This document shows positions 1-11,458 of a stretch of DNA of 64,000 bases, piece after piece. Positions within the stretch are counted from its first letter, which is position 1. Each line of letters starts with the position of its first letter. The notes under the pieces are model-generated. The model saw nothing but the letters and a program-made list of their open reading frames with translations, had not been told where the DNA came from and searched no databases. The position numbers were made by a program, and so were the translations under genes. Source of the stretch: Buxus sempervirens (lineage: Eukaryota > Streptophyta > Magnoliopsida > Buxales > Buxaceae); the NCBI GenBank assembly GCA_947561395.2, contig OX387187.1, forward strand, positions 39,661,829 to 39,725,828, given 5' to 3'.

Positions 1-970
1 TTAAAGTGCTCAAGTGCAATTTAAAATTGAGGTAACATTCACAACGTCCCAGCCCCTTGCCACTCTTTTTCGTAGCCATGCATTCAATTTCAAGCCAAGG
101 TACATATGACAAAATAATGAAGCTAAATACAAGCAAGCAAGAGCCAAAGCAACCAAATATGCACATAAATATTACATGCCCAAAAAGTGGTATACAAACA
201 TGTTATTTGTGCCAACAACAATTTAACCATGGAAGCATGCTTGAAACCCAAAAGTATTCCTTAAAATTCCAGATTTTCATGCTCTTTTTCATGCTCAAAG
301 TGTATCATTTCTACCCAAATTGAAGCCTAAAATTTTAGCACTACTTGACATGATACAAGAAAGGTTTTGATGATTTAAACATGCTTGAAAACCCCCAAAA
401 GATACACTGAAATTTCCAGAATTTTCATGCTCAAAAGTGCATCCTTTATACCCCAAATTAATGCCTAAAATTTTAGCAACTACTTGACATGGTATATTGG
501 TGAAAACATGCTAAAAATCCCACAATGTACACTAAAATTCCAAATTTCATGCTCTTGGTTTTCATGCTCAAATCAAGTCCCCCTATACCCCAAATTAAAG
601 GCATGGCATAATAAAAAATTTTAGGCACAAGAAAGCATGCTTCATGGGAATCATGTTTAAATACCCCAAAAATTCTGAACTCCTAGATTTCATGCTTCTA
701 ATTCTCATGTTCAAACCATGGTATTAAAAATTCAAATTAGAGCATGTTATCACCAAATGCATCAAAATCATGCTTCAAGATAGGCTTTTCTTAAATCAAT
801 CTTTTAGGCAACATCAAGCAAAACATACATGACTTGATCCATATAAAATTCAAAAGTATCCCAATCTGATTTGAAAAACAACAATATACAACAATAAAGT
901 AAAAAAAATAGCAAGCCTTCAAAAGTAAAGAAAAAACATGAATATACACAAAATGGCTTAAATCCACAAG
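1..970 (-). mobile_element. 5' internal (untranslated) part of Tat/Ogre-type element A1
   Basis: Lies directly inside the PBS of the minus-strand element and runs off the left edge of the window. AT-rich, with many short stretches repeating a 'catgctcaaa'-like word and no credible coding sequence. Positions 37-85 match 63854-63900 in inverse orientation, so this is the same internal region as element A3 at the right end. The region holds leader sequence before gag; gag itself would lie left of the window. Confidence 0.7.
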
Positions 971-988
971 TCCCCAGCAGAGTCGCCA
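971..988 (-). other. Primer-binding site of element A1
   Basis: On the minus strand this reads TGGCGACTCTGCTGGGGA, two bases inside the LTR end. It differs by one or two bases from the PBS of elements A3, B and C. This PBS class is reported for Ogre/Tat elements as complementary to the 3' end of tRNA-Arg; the tRNA match itself was not checked. Confidence 0.8.
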
Positions 989-1062
989 GTTGTTAGACAC
1001 GGGAAAAAATCACCGGAATGATCATCCCTCCGTCAACACACGGGCTCAACGCAAAAATGGGA

Positions 1063-1098
1063 GAGTCGCCACCATTCATAATTTTGAGGTGAGAATGG
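1063..1098 (-). other. U5 hairpin plus PBS-like 9-mer (A1)
   Basis: On the minus strand a CCATTC...GAATGG stem (1072-1098) is followed by TGGCGACTC (1063-1071), the same nine bases that open the PBS at 971-988. The 9-mer shares its first base with the stem boundary. The same arrangement occurs in the other LTRs of the window. Confidence 0.7.
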
Positions 1099-2641
1099 AC
1101 ACCAAAAGATTAAAGATAAGCAAAAAGAGATAAAAAGCAAATTCTAGGGTAAACATAACCCTACTTGAAAATCAAATCCAGAGATGGGTAAGGGTATTAG
1201 ATTATGAATGGGGGAAGGTGTTAGGTACCCCCATTCATCCACACGAGGTGGTTGCCAAGTGTTTGTTCATGCTAAAAGAAAATAGGAAGCTTGCTAAAAA
1301 ATCATGAAAAGCCTTGAAAAAGGAACAAGTGTATGATATATTCACACGAAGATCCAAATGGATTTTGGATCTTCTCTTATGTCAATATCATTTCTGAAAT
1401 GTCATAAAAAGATAGAAATCACAGCAAAAGTTGCACAAAACCAAGTTGAGGCAAATCTGAGAAATTTGGTAAAAAGTAATGCCATTTGTTTCGAAATCAT
1501 TCAAATCCAATTTTAAATTGAACCAAACCAGATCCATTTGAAAGATTATGGTAAATAATAGTCTCATGCAAAATTTCAAGTAATTCCCGGTGAAAACCTA
1601 GGAGTTATGCTCCTTGTAAAGTTTCTGTTGGGGAAAATCCAAAATGACAAGTGGGCAACTTTGGAAAATTATTTAGAAAACTCCACTCCATAGAAATCCG
1701 TAAAATTTGGTGTCAATGAAGTCTGTATGGCCATCTTTCAAAAGAAACTAGCCTCATACAAAAACTCATTCGTATGTGCCTTGGGTGGTCTCCCGAACAG
1801 GCCCCGAAGATCACAGATCTACCCAGAAAAGTACTGATGAACAGTTATGAGTAAATCCGTTACCAATAATTCAAATGGAGTCAAAAAATTATGAAACGAA
1901 TTGGATTTGAAAATAGACTCATAAAGGAGTGCCTAGAAACAAAAATCACTCGATTCGAACTTAAAACGAACAGATGGCGCTCCGTCGAAGTGACAAGTTC
2001 TGTATTTGAACCTAAACTGTCCAATCAACTTCGACAGAGAGGTGTCAAAAATCTGCTTGATAGAAATCAATGAAATTTGGTGGACATAAACTAGACAGCC
2101 TCACCTTTCCCAGGGTTCTGTAATCGCTCCAAAATTCATCCGGACGATGAAGTTATGAGTGTCCGAAGTAAGGGTACAGGTGCTGTCAAGTTAGGCCCTT
2201 TTTGAACAAAACAATGCAAAAATGTGACAAAGTGTGTGCAATTCGTGCAAGATGAACACAAAACCTTTAAAAAATCATCCAAAGACATTCCAGAATTGAT
2301 TGAGGCCATTTATTTGAGATTTATCACAATGAATGTAATAAATCTCCAAATGTAAGTCTATACCGCCAAAATAGTGCTAGGTATGTGCAAGTGTGAAAAA
2401 CCATACAAGATCAATACAACCACATAGCATGAATACATATTCATCAAAATAAGGTTCTAAAACAACCTAGGGTTCCGTTCCATTATCGTTTCCCTCTGTT
2501 CTCTCTCCCCGTTAAACATGGTTCTTCAAGATAATCAAGGGTACTTTGAATATGAAACGGTTTACAATCAATCAAAAGGCTTTACGCTACATAGGTTCTA
2601 GCACTAGGGTCAATCCCCAATCTCGTTTCTCCTAGATCCCG

Positions 2642-2661
2642 CCTTCACGTTTTACGGCTAG
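2642..2661 (-). repeat. Conserved LTR block CTAGCCGTAAAACGTGAAG (A1)
   Basis: Minus strand. The block also occurs in the LTRs at 7099-7118, 62281-62299 and 62432-62452, in each case downstream of TATA, while surrounding sequence is diverged. Function unknown. Confidence 0.7.
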
Positions 2662-2901
2662 GGGGAGTCTCGAGATACTTTGAGCCGGGGAAGGGTTTTC
2701 ACACATAAAAAGGCTTTATTCTACAGAAAGGTAGAAGAAGAGATCTAGATCTAGGAATGTAAAGACAGAAAATAAAAGAAAAGTTTGAGGCTTACCTGGG
2801 TTCTGGAAGCACTTCCGCAGCGGTTTCCCTCTTCTCTTGGAGTTCTTCTTGGCGAGAATTCAAAACAAGAGTTAATGGCCATTTGCTTAAGGAGGAGCCT
2901 C

Positions 2902-2910
2902 CTATTTATA
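2902..2910 (-). promoter_or_regulatory. TATA box of A1 LTR
   Basis: Minus-strand TATAAATAG in a context (cctataaatagg) shared with the A2 and A3 LTRs at 6856 and 62035; presumed U3/R boundary signal. Confidence 0.7.
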
Positions 2911-3077
2911 GGTAAAGGCTAGGGTTAGGGTTGGTGAGAATGGTAGACACAACATAATGTCTATAGCCCACCAACTTTAACCCTAAGGCTATTTCCGAGA
3001 TTTCCCCTCATTTAATGAGGGATATGATGGTAAAAGTGAAAAGCTCTCGGAAAACCCTAATTTTGATCAAAACTTGT

Positions 3078-3240
3078 GTATCCGATATATCAGGCCGGAT
3101 ACACAAGGACCCTAAGGTATCCGGTATATAATACCGGATACGCTAAGCGTTGCTTGTATCCAGTATTTGTCACCGGATACAAGTAGTTGATACAAAGAGG
3201 ACTACTTGTATCCGGCCTGAGTTGCCGGATACAGGTAAAA
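3078..3240. repeat. Array of short inverted repeats with TATCCG/CGGATA arms (A1)
   Basis: At least four GTATCCGG...CCGGATAC-type units lie within about 160 bp, upstream of the minus-strand TATA box. The arms are about 8 nt with loops of about 6-12 nt. Some arms carry single mismatches (for example TATCCAG). The same arms are used in the B-family LTRs. Confidence 0.75.
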
Positions 3241-4004
3241 ATTCATTTTCTTCAATTTCTGTGCTGGCTTTCAAGGAGATAATGATTTTTGATGATTGTT
3301 TGTGCAATTTGGGGTGTCTACAGGCGGGCCCCGTTGGAAGGCCCGCGGATTCCTTGGTTGGCCATGTGTGGCCCACATGTTCCTTGGTGGGCCAAGTGTG
3401 GCCCTTTGGACTTTGGTTCAATTTGACTTGATTTTTATTTTGAAGTTCAAGTTGGATTGTTAAGTGATTTCCATGCCAAAGTGGGCCAGGATTGCTTTGT
3501 GGGCCCTTGAGTGGGCCACATAGTTGGTTGCCAAATGATTTAATTTATCTTTGATTTATCTTCACCAAAATGGGCCAAGCTTTGGGCTTGGGGCCCTTTA
3601 CCTAGGCTTGGGCTTGAAAGCCCAAGACTTCCTGAGTAAGGGTTTGGAAACCCTAAGTAGGTTTGCTTCATTGGGCTTTAGTAGGCCCGATCGGCCCTAC
3701 CCGCAGTCTCAGCCAAACCAAACCTAGATCTAAACATGCATGTTGCCCCAGTTGGGCTTTAGTTGGCCTCAATGGGTCTGGCCCACTCAACTCTCTTAAT
3801 CATCTTATTTAAGCACAATAGTTTTGTCGGGCTTGGTGGGCCCCGTTGGAAGGCCCACCGGGAATCAATTTGGACCGGTTCGGTCCATGGCCTATCTTGG
3901 GTTTCCGAGTGACCCGGAAACTCTACTGGTTCACCCGGATTGATCAAACAAACCAAAAAATAGCACAAGATCAGAAAATGGCGAAAAATGGTATTCTGGT
4001 AGTG

Positions 4005-4115
4005 TAGCCGGCCTGAGATGCCGGTTACACACAGGTCTCAGTGTATCCGGCATCTTTTGTCGGTTACAAATAGGTCTCTGTTGATCCGACTTGAGTTGTT
4101 GGATCAACCTACAGA
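4005..4115. repeat. Three-hairpin cluster (GTAGCCGG, GTATCCGG, TTGATCCGAC arms)
   Basis: Three imperfect inverted repeats in a row: GTAGCCGGC/GCCGGTTAC, GTATCCGGC/GTCGGTTAC and TTGATCCGAC/GTTGGATCAA. The same three, in opposite orientation, occur at 21708-21817, 49796-49900 and 60077-60184. Confidence 0.75.
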
Positions 4116-5252
4116 AGCTAAATTTCCGGATTGTTGCATTGGGGTTGGTTTCTTAGGCCTCTTGGGGTGTTCTAGGGATTGTGTGGGCTCCTGTGTGAGC
4201 CCACATTGGCTCTGGAGATGAGGAATCACCCTCATTTGGTCACTTTTGGGGACTTTGGGTTCATGCAAGACAAAGGAGAAGGATCAGGATTTATCCCCCT
4301 TTCCTCTTGGGATTTTTACAGCAGTAGGTGGGGGCTTGAGTGCCCCTACCTTGGTTATTCATCCATCACAAAACAGCAAGCAAATGAGCCACATACCAAC
4401 CTACCGAACTACACTAGAAAGCATTCCCTAAAACAGGATAGAAGTGTATGTATTCCATAGGCTGTGTGTGCTTGTTAGTGTGAGGATTAACTGATAACCA
4501 GAAAAGGATTGCCCCTGCTTGCTTCTAGTGAGTGTGTGAAGATGTACTTACATGCATGCTTTGGACACAACAAAAGCACATTAAACCTAACCTACACGGA
4601 AGTAAGAAGGCATAAATAAAGAAGGGATGAAGGGGGGATTATATGGGGTACATTGGACAAAGAATGCAGCGAACAAACTCCCCATTCGGATGTGATAAAT
4701 CTTCAGCCGCAAGAGGGCTCTAAAGAGCCATTAAGTGCACATGTCAAGTGACCCTCTTCCTCCCTTGAAGTCGACCATGTATCTTCCCCTTACCATGGGA
4801 TTTTCTTATGCAAAAATGGAGAAGAGAAAGTAGAGAAAGAACATACAACACATGCTTAAAGTGGAAAGAAGAAAGTGGCTAAAAAGTACCTGCTCACATG
4901 GAGCTCCTTTTCATATATGATGAACAAAAGACCATAGGGAACATTACCTTGGGGTTTTTTGAACCCTTGAGTGGAGTGGTGGCACCTCCTTAGAGTGAAG
5001 GAAGCAGCTGGAACAGCACCTCCTCCCACCAATAGTAGCCTCTTCTCCTTCTTCAAGTTCTTGAGTGAGGGAGAGAAAGTAATAGGGAGGGGTAAGATGG
5101 TCAAATAAGGAGGTTGTTGGGTTTGGGGAGCAAGGAGGGGCAAAGGAAGATGGTTTCGTACCAGGAACAATGGGGGAGAAGGGGTGGAAAACAACCAAGA
5201 AGAGCCAACCCCGGAAATGGGGCTACTGTTGCCTTTTCATAGAAGCATTTTT

Positions 5253-5460
5253 GTATCCAGCATTTAATGTCGGATACACTACACGTCCTTTGTATCCGGC
5301 ATATTATGTCGGATATACTACACTCCCTTTGTATTCGGCATATTATATCGGATACAAGACATAATAATTTCGAAAATTAAATGCCGCCGCGAATCTGTCG
5401 GCGAATCGGCGCGAATCTCGCCGAGCAAATCTTTGTATCCTACATTTGATGTCGGTTATA
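5253..5460. repeat. Palindrome array TATCC(A/G)...CGGATA beside decayed TATA
   Basis: Four GTAT(C/T)C(A/G)GCAT...ATGTCGGATAC-like units, counterparts of 48480-48590 and 58766-58872 in element B. Confidence 0.75.
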
Positions 5461-5480
5461 CACAAACCTGTGTATGCGAT

Positions 5481-6259
5481 ATATTTGACCGGATAATTTT
5501 TGAATTGAGCATTTGCAAGGAAGATAAAGTTTTGGCTACCTACTTGTTTCGGTCGAAAACAAGGTTTTGCAAGAAAGATGGGAGTTTTGTCTCCCCAAGA
5601 CTTCAATCGAGGTCGCTTGATCACTGTCTAAGCTCCCTTATCGTGTGAACATAGAGTTCAGACAATGGTTGAAGGATGGCAGAGGTGGGAGGATAAAGCC
5701 GTCGCTGAGCGTTGCAGAACTTCGGGCAACAACGATCTGGCGGGAAAAACAAGGTCTCCAGAAGAAGGTTTGCTGTCGCTGGAGAAGAAGAGGAACGAAA
5801 AACCGGAGGAAAGACACGGTCGCGAGAGAAGAGGATGAGCTTGGGAACTCAAGGGTTTTTGCGAAGGTAAAGTGAAAGGTCGCGGTCTTGGTTTTATGCA
5901 ACCTAGAGCACCGCATAGACAGAGCGGTTGACATTGAAATTGTCAAAAACCGCATGTTCAGTACGGTTAGCACCAAAAAATCGATTTTCAAAACTCTTTC
6001 CATTCTCTTTCAAGAGATTAATGTCCAAGATAGTTGTGAATTGCAATAAACACCATCCTATCAACTTTTATTTTAAAAATTTGCTCAAATTTCACTTCAT
6101 AGCCACGAGTGCTCTGTGAGACGCGAGAAGAGGATCTCACTTCATAGCCATGACTTGCAAGAAGAGGATCTTGCAAGTCATGATTGAATGGACATGATCT
6201 TAGGAAGCACAATTTGCAGGTCTTTTTGCTCTCCGCTATTAATTGATTCCAATTCCAGC
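5481..6259 (+). other. Unassigned stretch, probably 3' internal region of element A2
   Basis: Lies just upstream of the polypurine tract and 3' LTR at 6274, so its right part should be A2 internal sequence. Two inverted repeats with ACCGC/GCGGTT arms occur at 5888-5970. Open frames here (for example 5638-6003) are short and match no family recognised by eye. The boundary with the B-LTR piece on the left is not sharp. Confidence 0.4.
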
Positions 6260-6273
6260 GAAGAGGGGACAGT
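6260..6273 (+). other. Polypurine tract of A2
   Basis: gaagagggg-type purine run immediately before the LTR start TGTAGATACCCC; identifies the following LTR as a 3' LTR. Confidence 0.7.
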
Positions 6274-6389
6274 TGTAGATACCCCAAATTGCACTTCAAT
6301 ATAAGAGAACAGTCAAAAAGTACTTTAAATGTTTTATTTGAGCCTTGACATGTGTCAAACACTCAAAAATACTCAAGAATGGTGCTAAC

Positions 6390-6660
6390 CGCACTGAATA
6401 TACGGTTTTTGAGAATTTTGTCTCGACCGCCTTGTATGTGCGATTGCGACCGCACACACAGCACGGTTGATGTTCATGCTTCTTGTGTGAGCTGCCACGT
6501 GGCTTCTAGAAGCCTTGGCCATTGAGCCACGTCGACAGCAATCATGACGAGCGTAACTGAATTGGAACCACCCTGTATGTACGGTTGAGGTGAATTTGCA
6601 TGGAAACCGCATATAGAGTGGCGGTTCTGTGGAAACCGCACTGTGTATGCGGTTTTGCTT
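6390..6660. repeat. Hairpin array with AACCGC/GCGGTT arms (A2 U3)
   Basis: Five or six short inverted repeats (such as AACCGCA...TGCGGTT) lie upstream of the TATA box at 6856. This is the same layout as the TATCCG and GCCCGTA arrays in other LTRs, but with a different stem word. Confidence 0.7.
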
Positions 6661-6855
6661 GTTTTGGGGATTTGTGAAAAGGCTCGATCTCTGAGCCTTA
6701 TGTACGCACATTACCTCTCTCTTAGGGACTTGAACTCCCTATATTGCCCTCCGAAAACTCTAGATTTACATCAATTCAAGGCTTTAACTTGAATTGGAAC
6801 AATCTAGAGAGATTTTTGGGCATACCCTTGGGACTTTATTGCCCTTGGTTGTGCC

Positions 6856-6864
6856 TATAAATAG
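6856..6864 (+). promoter_or_regulatory. TATA box of A2 LTR
   Basis: TATAAATAG in tgcctataaatagagg, identical in context to 62035-62043. Confidence 0.75.
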
Positions 6865-7091
6865 AGGGGTCCTCCTCTTGCAAATGGATGAAAATTTGAA
6901 GCTTGGAAGCTCTGCAAGAAAAGGAGAAACTCTGCTGGATTGCTGCCTCAAGTGCTCAAGCTACAAAAGGTAATGCTCTAGTTCAATTTCCAACTTCTTC
7001 TTTACATGCCAACTCCCATCTTCTACCTTTCTGTAGCGTAAGGCCATTTTATGTCTTTTTGAAGTCCCAAACCTCTTCCAAAGTACCTGGG

Positions 7092-7124
7092 AATTCTCTC
7101 TAGCCGTAAAACGTGAAGAGAGAG
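7092..7124 (+). repeat. Conserved LTR block (A2) flanked by TCTCTC/GAGAGA
   Basis: CTAGCCGTAAAACGTGAAG at its core, with TCTCTC before and GAGAGA after, able to form a short stem. About 240 nt downstream of TATA. Shared with the A1 and A3 LTRs. Confidence 0.7.
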
Positions 7125-8603
7125 CCTTGGGAAAAAGAAGTAGGAATGGATCCTCTAGGCTTAGAACCCACAAATGATGAAGATCATGCTTTTTGGTTAT
7201 TTTGAGCCTATGGATGATTTCTCTGATGTATTGTGCATTTGTCTTTGGAGAAGATAGGTGAATCCTTGCTCTCAATAGCAATGGATTCCAGCCTTCTCCT
7301 AGAGAATTGATTTCTACCACCGAACACACTTTTCACTATATTTTGCAAGTATAAGCTAGATCTTGGATTTCCATGTTTAATACGGGAAATCTGAGATTAG
7401 TGGCTTTAGAATGAATTTTAGAACTTCATGAGATGGTTTTTCCTGATTTCCAAGTGGTTTGGTCGAATCCACTCACACACATGCAATAGTTTTGGCTTTT
7501 TCTTCAAAATATCTTCAAAACAGGGCAGCATTTGTGGCCTGTCTTAGAATGCTTATAACTTCATCCTCCGGATGAATTTTTGAGTGATTCCAAAGGCATG
7601 TGATAGATGGGAAGGCCTAATTTGTATCTGGAAATTTTCGTTCATTTTTATGGAACAAAGTTTTTACACCATCTGTTCAAACTCTGTAAGTCAGTTCAGC
7701 CCAGATTGCTAAATTTGCCGCTTTGATGGTGCACCATTTGCTCAATTTTAATTCGTTTTGAATGATTTCAGTTTTTGTGTTTTCCTTGAGGAGTCTATTT
7801 TGCATTCCCACTGGTTTCAACAGATTTTGATATGATCTGTGATTTGTGTGCTTGATTGACTCAGAGTGGCTCTGTAGCAGAGTTCTGTGTTAATCTGTGA
7901 TCCTCTAAGCATGTTCAAGAGGACACACAAGTCACAAATGGATGGAGTTTGGTGTGAGGCCTATTTCGTTTGAAAGATTGTACCACATACTTCATCCATG
8001 CAAGTTTTTACAAATTTATATGGAGCCGAACTCGCCGAATAGAACTTCAAAAATGCCCACTCGCCGCTTTTTCTGATTTATGGCAGCAGATTTCAATAGT
8101 GCATTTCTCTTTTGTTTTAAATATGATCGAGCTGATTTTTTTTTACTGAATCTTCTATCTCATACCATCTTTCTAATGGCTTTCGTTTCATTTGATTTGG
8201 ATTAGGATCGAAGGATTTACGAATGTTTAAAGTCTTTAAGCTCTTATGGCTTGATTTTTCCAGATTTGGCTTAGTTTGATTTCTCTCCAAATTTTTACTT
8301 TGATTTTCATTCACTCATGAAGTTCTAGAAGTGATATGTCCATAAAGAGAGTCCAAAATCTATTGGATTATTCATATAGAGGAATCACACACATGGTGCT
8401 TAATTTCAAGCACTCCTTTCTTGATTTTAGCTAGCAAACAATATTTTGGCATGAACAAGCATGTGGCAACCGTACTAGACAGATGAGTGGGGGTGCCTAA
8501 TACCTTACCCCGCTCATAACTAATTCCCCTTACCTGATCTCTGGATTTTTCCTTGTATTAGAGCTACTTTGGCTCTATTTGGCTTTTATGAACCCTTTGG
8601 TGT

Positions 8604-8636
8604 CCATTCACACCTTAACTTGGATGGTGGCGACTC
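8604..8636 (+). other. U5 hairpin plus PBS-like 9-mer (A2)
   Basis: CCATTC...GGATGG stem (8604-8627, one G-U pair in RNA) directly abutting TGGCGACTC (8628-8636), 67 nt before the LTR end. Confidence 0.7.
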
Positions 8637-8703
8637 TTTACTTTTATCAATCCCCACGTGATGATTTAGGAAGTCATCTTAGCTGACATTTCCATGTCTC
8701 ACA

Positions 8704-8958
8704 CATGCTAACTACCCCATACAAAGATTAATTATAGGCGAACACATGTATTGGACGAAATCGTTTGCTATTCCACTTAGTGAATCCCATATTTACTATA
8801 TATTTAAGTGGATCCCATATAAAATATTTACAAAAGGTGAAAAGCAGTAGCCATAGGATGCTCCACGTAGAAGAATCATACTACAATAGCAGGAAGCAAT
8901 TTAGTTAAGCATTATCGCTTTCATATGCCAAAATATGTGTCTAGCTTATACGTATACT
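8704..8958. other. Intergenic stretch between A2 and ankyrin gene
   Basis: AT-rich; holds the short 3' flank of the ankyrin gene. Nothing else recognised. Confidence 0.6.
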
Positions 8959-9881
8959 TTAGGTGCCAATGTAGACAGGAAGGTCACTTGAAGTCGTGGC
9001 TTCAAGAAGGTCTTGGATGGCCCATCTTTCTAGCCCTTTTGAATCCTTCTTATAATTATTTATGATATCTAGGGCTGTTTCGTTATTTGTGTTCTTGGCG
9101 TTCACATCTATTATTCCTACCCCGTTAAGATTCTTTGTGTTGAGCAGCTCATCTATCATCTGTGAAAGTAACGGTTAAGTCTATCAAGCTTTAGCAATAT
9201 TGCATCTTTTATTGAAGTTGAAATTGAAGAAGAAAGGAAGAAAGAAGCATATGGCTTTGCCTGGAAATTTCTTTTTCTGGCCGCAAGGTACAAGAGGGTG
9301 TTGCCTTCGTCATCCTTCCAATTCAAAAGATCCTCCTTGCTAGACATTGAAGCCTTTAACAATATTTTCATGGCATCAAGGCTTCCATGTTTCACAGTTA
9401 GATGAGCAGCAGTCTCATCTTCAACCGTCAACTCTCCAATAGAGTCTGGACAAGCCTTGAGTATTTCATCCAAAACACCAACCATTCCCGTTGTAGCAGC
9501 GCAATGAAGTGGGGCTTTCTTATTTTTGCCTTTCAGTGTACCAAAGTTGTGGTCGTTCCTCAAGAATTCCCTCACCATCTCCATTGACCCATCAGCAGAA
9601 GCTAGATGCATTGGGCTGAGACCACCTTGGTTGAATTTCGTGGAAAATGAGGGCTTCAGATTTGCTAATTCCTTTGCAAAACAAATTTGCTTGTTTATTA
9701 CAGCTAAATGTAATGGAGTATCTGTGTAGGGTATGACTTCAATCTTGTTCAACAGATATGGGTCTTGACGAATTGACGCATAGAGGGGTAGCAAGCTTTT
9801 TCTTTTGTTTTTTGGCTGCAAAAAGGCTTGGAGCTTGGTTTCTGTTACATAGCTTGATATAATACGTATATAGCTTTTCAA
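8959..9881 (-). pseudogene. Ankyrin-repeat protein gene (BDA1-like), 5' end missing
   Basis: Two coding blocks on the minus strand: 9881-9261 and 9159-8959 (stop included), separated by a 101-nt intron (9260-9160). The first holds about five ankyrin repeats (DTPLHLAV, SPMHLAS, APLHCAA, TAAHLTV, GNTLLYLAA); the second continues in the same phase with a sixth (DVNAKN...ETALDII). Such proteins usually continue into a C-terminal membrane (PGG) domain; here it stops about 20 residues after the last repeat. The donor is CAG|GCAAAG, a GC-AG intron, with acceptor TTTCACAG. The frame has no ATG before the repeats (9881 begins with TTG and a stop lies a few codons upstream), so the start is lost or in an unseen exon. 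Most likely a 5'- and 3'-truncated remnant; an intact short gene with an upstream exon is possible. Family members act in plant immune signalling at membranes; nothing here shows this copy works. Confidence 0.65.
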
Positions 9882-11233
9882 AACATGATTTCTTAATCAC
9901 TTAGAAGGTATTGATGCCTTGCTCTCAAATGGGAGGGAGCATTAATTGGTATTGGGGAGTTCTTAGATTACCCTTCTTGCATATTTTCGTGGTGTAAAAC
10001 ATGCTTGCAAGGATAGGTAACTGACATTTGGTGGTAGATCCAAAATAGAAAAGAAAACAAGCAAGAAGAGAGGCAAACAATATCCTCTCAATCCTTTTTA
10101 GTTTCAAGTTCCAACTATCAAGTTTGGATCAAATTTAGGTCAAAATTTTTTTCTCTTTTAGTCCATTTTCAAATCTGTCTCTTTACTTTAAAGAGTCTCT
10201 TAGTAGTGGGGCGGGCCAATGCGGACTGTATTATGGCCTACCAAAAAACAAATGCAGACTGTATTATAAGATATAAAAAAATAAATGCTTTAAAAGGTAA
10301 TATATATGTTAATAAATTGTTCGGTTTGGGGAAACATAATACTTCCTAACTATAAGGTAGTGAGAGACAATGTTTTTCACTGTTATATAACTAAGGATGG
10401 GGAAACATAATACTTCCTAACTATAAGGTTGAGAGAGACAATGTTTTTCACTATTATATAACTAAGGCATGTGGTGTGGTGAAGTTTTAACTCTTAAGTC
10501 TTACACAAATAACCAGAATCAGGGTTAAAGGATTTATGCATAAGACCTTATTATTGAGTTTTATAAATCCCATTGTTACTAAGATCTTACTGTTGATGTC
10601 AACCCAAGACCAAACCGAAACTACATGTATTCAACCCAAAACCGAACTGGACTGGATTGTAAACCGAAAACGGAATCGAGGTTAAATAAAATAACCGAAA
10701 CCCAAACCGAACTGAGCCAAACAATATTACATGAGGTTGGTTCGGTTCAGTTCGGTCAGGTTAAACCAACATATAATTTCATATTCTTAGTTTTCTCCAA
10801 ACCAAGTCATCAAGTTTTTCAATTGGAATTCCCTTGTTAATATTTGTTTCCAAAAGTCCCAACTTACAATCATAAACTGGGATTTCAAATTTTTAGTCAG
10901 GACCAGATACTTGCTTAAAGCAAGATGCTTGAACTAGAAAGGATCAGTTCCGATTTCTTTCATTTTACAAGTATCAGTGTAATGAAATGACCTAGTTGCT
11001 CGTTTCATTTTACACTTAAAACTCCGAAGCAACTTCATTTGGCCTTGAATACGTTGGACCTGCTTAACTACCCCTCTTTGAAATATGGAATACAGTTGAA
11101 TCTAAGGGGATGAACAAGCAAGGGGAAAAAAAATTCGATCTTCCAATTCACTCCAAAGCCTGAAAGGTAAGGAAGATTGCCAAAAACAAAAAATGCGAAA
11201 AAATACCACAAGACATGAGAAAGAGAGATGAAC
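9882..11233. repeat. Intergenic DNA with a tandem duplication and GGTTCGGTT-rich stretch
   Basis: Positions 10328-10469 hold two copies of an about 71-bp unit (ggggaaacataatacttcc...). Positions 10610-10770 are rich in aaccgaac on the left and gttcggtt on the right, an inverted arrangement typical of non-autonomous DNA transposons or simple decay products. No convincing coding sequence; the second exon expected for the MFS gene at 11234 is not seen. Confidence 0.55.
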
Positions 11234-11458
11234 CTGAAGGAAAGTAGAGGATAAAGCGATGAGGAAGGTAGTGGCCGCCCAAAGGAAGGCACCAAGGGCA
11301 ATGACATGGGTGCGGTTGTGACGGGTAGCCAAGTAGGCAGCGAGAGGATAGCAGGACGTCTGTACAATGGATCGGAAGAGAGAGAGAGTGACCCGAGTCC
11401 AGTGGGATCGATGTGGAGTGTAGCTCCCACTTCCTTGTACGCACCTGGAAGTAGAGAC

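Larger units (their letters stand above)
991..3322 (-). mobile_element. 5' LTR of element A1 (2.3 kb)
   Basis: On the minus strand it begins TGTAGACACCCCAAATT (3322 downward) and ends ...TAACA at 991, followed by 2 nt and the PBS. It has a TATA box (2902-2910), a poly(A)-like AATAAA (minus, 2715-2720), the conserved block 2642-2661, a hairpin array (3078-3240) and a U5 hairpin with PBS-like 9-mer (1063-1098). It starts like the LTRs at 6274 and 61628, but the middle parts are strongly diverged. It is inserted into an older LTR piece that continues at 3323. Confidence 0.85.
3323..5480 (-). mobile_element. Truncated B-family LTR, minus strand
   Basis: Rich in gggcccac / ggcccacca words and homologous, in reverse, to about 58620-60870 of element B. 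It carries the same promoter-proximal palindromes (5253-5460), a decayed TATA (minus TATGAAAAGG near 5232-5242) and the same second hairpin cluster (4005-4115). The LTR 3' part is absent because element A1 inserted at 3322/3323; the rest should lie left of the window. The 5' part beyond 5480 no longer matches by eye. Confidence 0.7.
6274..8703 (+). mobile_element. 3' LTR of element A2 (2.4 kb)
   Basis: Starts TGTAGATACCCCAAATTGC and ends ATGTCTCACA, the same ends as the LTR at 61628-63436. No PBS follows, consistent with a 3' LTR. It has hairpins with AACCGC/GCGGTT arms (6390-6660), TATA at 6856, the conserved block at 7099-7118 and a U5 hairpin with 9-mer (8604-8636). The 5' LTR is not in the window, so no target duplication can be checked (right flank is CATGC). 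Confidence 0.85.

Noticed and set aside
971-988. Possible tRNA 3' end (tccccagcagagtcgcca)
   Set aside because: It is the complement of a retroelement PBS next to an LTR end; no tRNA arms surround it.
791-1000. Small frames starting MS(N/H)NWRL.WG at 1000(-) and 63427(+), alike in sequence
   Set aside because: They start in the LTR end and read through the PBS, whose conservation explains the similarity.
9879-9881. Start codon for the ankyrin frame at 9881
   Set aside because: The codon is TTG and a stop lies six codons upstream; not a credible plant start.
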